Source of the DNA: Ruminococcus sp.
GTDB lineage: Bacteria; Bacillota; Clostridia; Oscillospirales; Ruminococcaceae
DNA length: 64,000 nucleotides
Assembly (NCBI GenBank): GCA_021770655.1
Contig: JAETQO010000023.1
Span: forward strand, 1-64,000
Direction of reading: 5' to 3'
Shown: piece by piece, positions 62,884 to 64,000 of the stretch
How positions within the stretch are numbered: position 1 is the stretch's first letter
How the letters are laid out: each line of letters opens with the position of its first letter
Translations under genes and position numbers: made by a program
Notes under the pieces: model-generated
What the model was told of the DNA's origin: nothing
Seen by the model: the letters and a program-made list of their open reading frames with translations, nothing else
Databases searched by the model: none

Positions 62884-64000
62884 ATGAAAACCGAGATCAT
62901 TCGGGTCTACGGAATAGTTCAGGGCGTAGGCTTCCGCCCCTTTGTGAGCAGAGAGGCCGACAGGCTCTCGCTTGCGGGAACGGTGTCAAATAAAGGCTCA
63001 TATGTGGAGATACACGCCCAAGGAGATGAGAAAGCAGTTGACGGGCTTTTGAAGGCTCTTAAAGGAAACGCCCCCGAACGTTCCGAAGTGCTTGACGTCA
63101 TCTCAGCCCATGCCGACGAACCGCCCTATGCAGGCTTTGAAATAATCGAGAGTGAAAAGGAGCAGGGAGATATATTCGTTTCACCCGATATAGGAATATG
63201 CGACAAGTGCAAAGCCGAGCTTTTCGACAGCTCCGACAGACGGTATCTGCACCCGTTCATAAACTGCACCCAGTGCGGACCAAGACTAACTATCCTCGAT
63301 TCAATGCCCTATGACAGAGTCCGCACTAGCATGAACGAATTTCCCATGTGCGAAAGCTGTGCGAAAGAGTATGAAAACCCCGAAACAAGGCGTTATGACG
63401 CTCAGCCCGTCTGCTGTAACGACTGCGGGCCGGAGGTTTATTTGATCGGCACGGATATAAAAGGAAAAGCGGCAATAACAGCGGCACGGAAAGCAATAAA
63501 AGAAGGAAAAATAATCGCCGTCAAAGGAATAGGAGGCTTTCACCTCTGCTGTTCGGCGTCCGACGAACAAGCGGTAAAACGGCTGAGAAAACTAAAAAAC
63601 CGCCCAATGAAACCCTTTGCGGTCATGCTAAAAGATATGGAAACCGCCAAAAGAGAGTGTGCTATCTCCCCGGAGCAGGAAACTCTCCTCTGCGGCTGGC
63701 AAAAGCCCATAGTTCTGCTGAAAAAGAAAAAGGGCGGAAAGCTTTGTGAAAGCGTTGCTCCCGACAATCCCAACGTAGGCGTTATGCTGCCCTATGCGCC
63801 CGTTCAGCTTCTGCTGTTTAATTACGACGACGGCATAAAAACCCCCGACTGTCTGGTCATGACCAGCGGAAACGCCTCCGGCGCGCCTATCTGCCGCAGC
63901 GACGAGGACGCCGTAAAGGAAATATCCCACTTCTGCGACCTGATGTTATCTCATAACAGAAAAATACGGCTCCGCGCCGACGACACCGTCACCGACTTTT
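62884..64000 (+). CDS. hypF: Carbamoyltransferase HypF, 3' end outside window
   Basis: The ATG at 62884 follows GGAGGAATAAA. The visible 372 residues contain the acylphosphatase-like domain (RVYGIVQGVGFRPFVSREAD), the two zinc fingers (CDKCKAELF, NCTQCGPRL, CESCAKEYE, CCNDCGPE) and the start of the YrdC-like domain (AVKGIGGFHLCCSASDEQAV, RLRKLKNRPMKPFA). HypF moves the carbamoyl group that becomes the cyanide ligands of [NiFe] hydrogenases. Finding it here, with [FeFe] maturases and nitrogenase-like genes, is unusual. The rest of the gene is not in the window. Confidence 0.93.
   Translation, partial: MKTEIIRVYGIVQGVGFRPFVSREADRLSLAGTVSNKGSYVEIHAQGDEKAVDGLLKALKGNAPERSEVLDVISAHADEPPYAGFEIIESEKEQGDIFVSPDIGICDKCKAELFDSSDRRYLHPFINCTQCGPRLTILDSMPYDRVRTSMNEFPMCESCAKEYENPETRRYDAQPVCCNDCGPEVYLIGTDIKGKAAITAARKAIKEGKIIAVKGIGGFHLCCSASDEQAVKRLRKLKNRPMKPFAVMLKDMETAKRECAISPEQETLLCGWQKPIVLLKKKKGGKLCESVAPDNPNVGVMLPYAPVQLLLFNYDDGIKTPDCLVMTSGNASGAPICRSDEDAVKEISHFCDLMLSHNRKIRLRADDTVTDF

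Overview
The window looks like chromosome of a Gram-positive anaerobic Clostridia bacterium, most like Ruminococcus or a relative. The signs are a membrane-anchored GH5 cellulase with a cellulose-binding domain, the rplU-prp-rpmA order with an L27 that carries the Firmicutes N-terminal extension, pyruvate phosphate dikinase, strong purine-rich ribosome binding sites and many perfect sigma-A type promoters. No similarity search was possible, so the organism is an inference.

Layout. 1-2226: frameshifted secreted repeat protein (minus strand). 2.2-10.1 kb: an AT-rich, gene-poor island holding a Mrr-type endonuclease gene and debris of defence genes (HsdS with twin recognition domains, an HsdR N-terminus fused out of frame to another protein, a TIR-like gene with its middle missing, a DUF262 fragment on the opposite strand), long direct repeats, a 23-bp perfect hairpin and transposase remnants. 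10.2-18.5 kb: ppdK, an RlmI-like rRNA methyltransferase, a siroheme/ferredoxin reductase, an internally deleted IS3-type element, a metallophosphoesterase whose end has been replaced by a dispersed repeat, and tRNA-Pro. 18.6-35.4 kb: MATE exporter with an attenuator-like leader, glmU, a small regulator and lipoprotein pair, pth-mfd, an ECF sigma with a beta-propeller membrane protein, an SNF-type transporter and a two-component system. 35.4-40.2 kb: yebC, a flavodoxin-like gene, mini-RNase III (apparent AUU start), obg, rpmA, prp, rplU, and RNase P RNA. 40.4-50.5 kb: GGDEF/EAL protein, cellulase, a second sigma/anti-sigma pair with a VWA lipoprotein, and a LytTR pair. 50.6-53.2 kb: feoA-feoB and a Cys-rich partner.

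53.3-64.0 kb (end of window) is the most interesting part. One promoter is followed by a TM1266-like protein, HydF, HydE and then two successive nitrogenase-like modules, each a NifH-like ATPase with two NifD/K-like proteins (H1-D1-K1-H2-D2-K2), a small acidic protein, and the start of hypF. Most of these genes overlap or nearly touch, which implies one operon. HydG, NifB, canonical NifE/NifN and a hydrogenase structural gene are not present in the window. The combination of [FeFe]-hydrogenase maturases, two reductase-type NifH/NifDK sets and the cyanide-ligand enzyme HypF suggests an uncharacterised metallocofactor or reductase system.

Several dispersed repeats tie the window together: a TTAAGG-ended palindromic element, a TGTGTATC palindrome, a 47-bp exact repeat found at two gene ends, and degenerate repeat units at 6.3-7.5 kb with a related copy near 14.6 kb.
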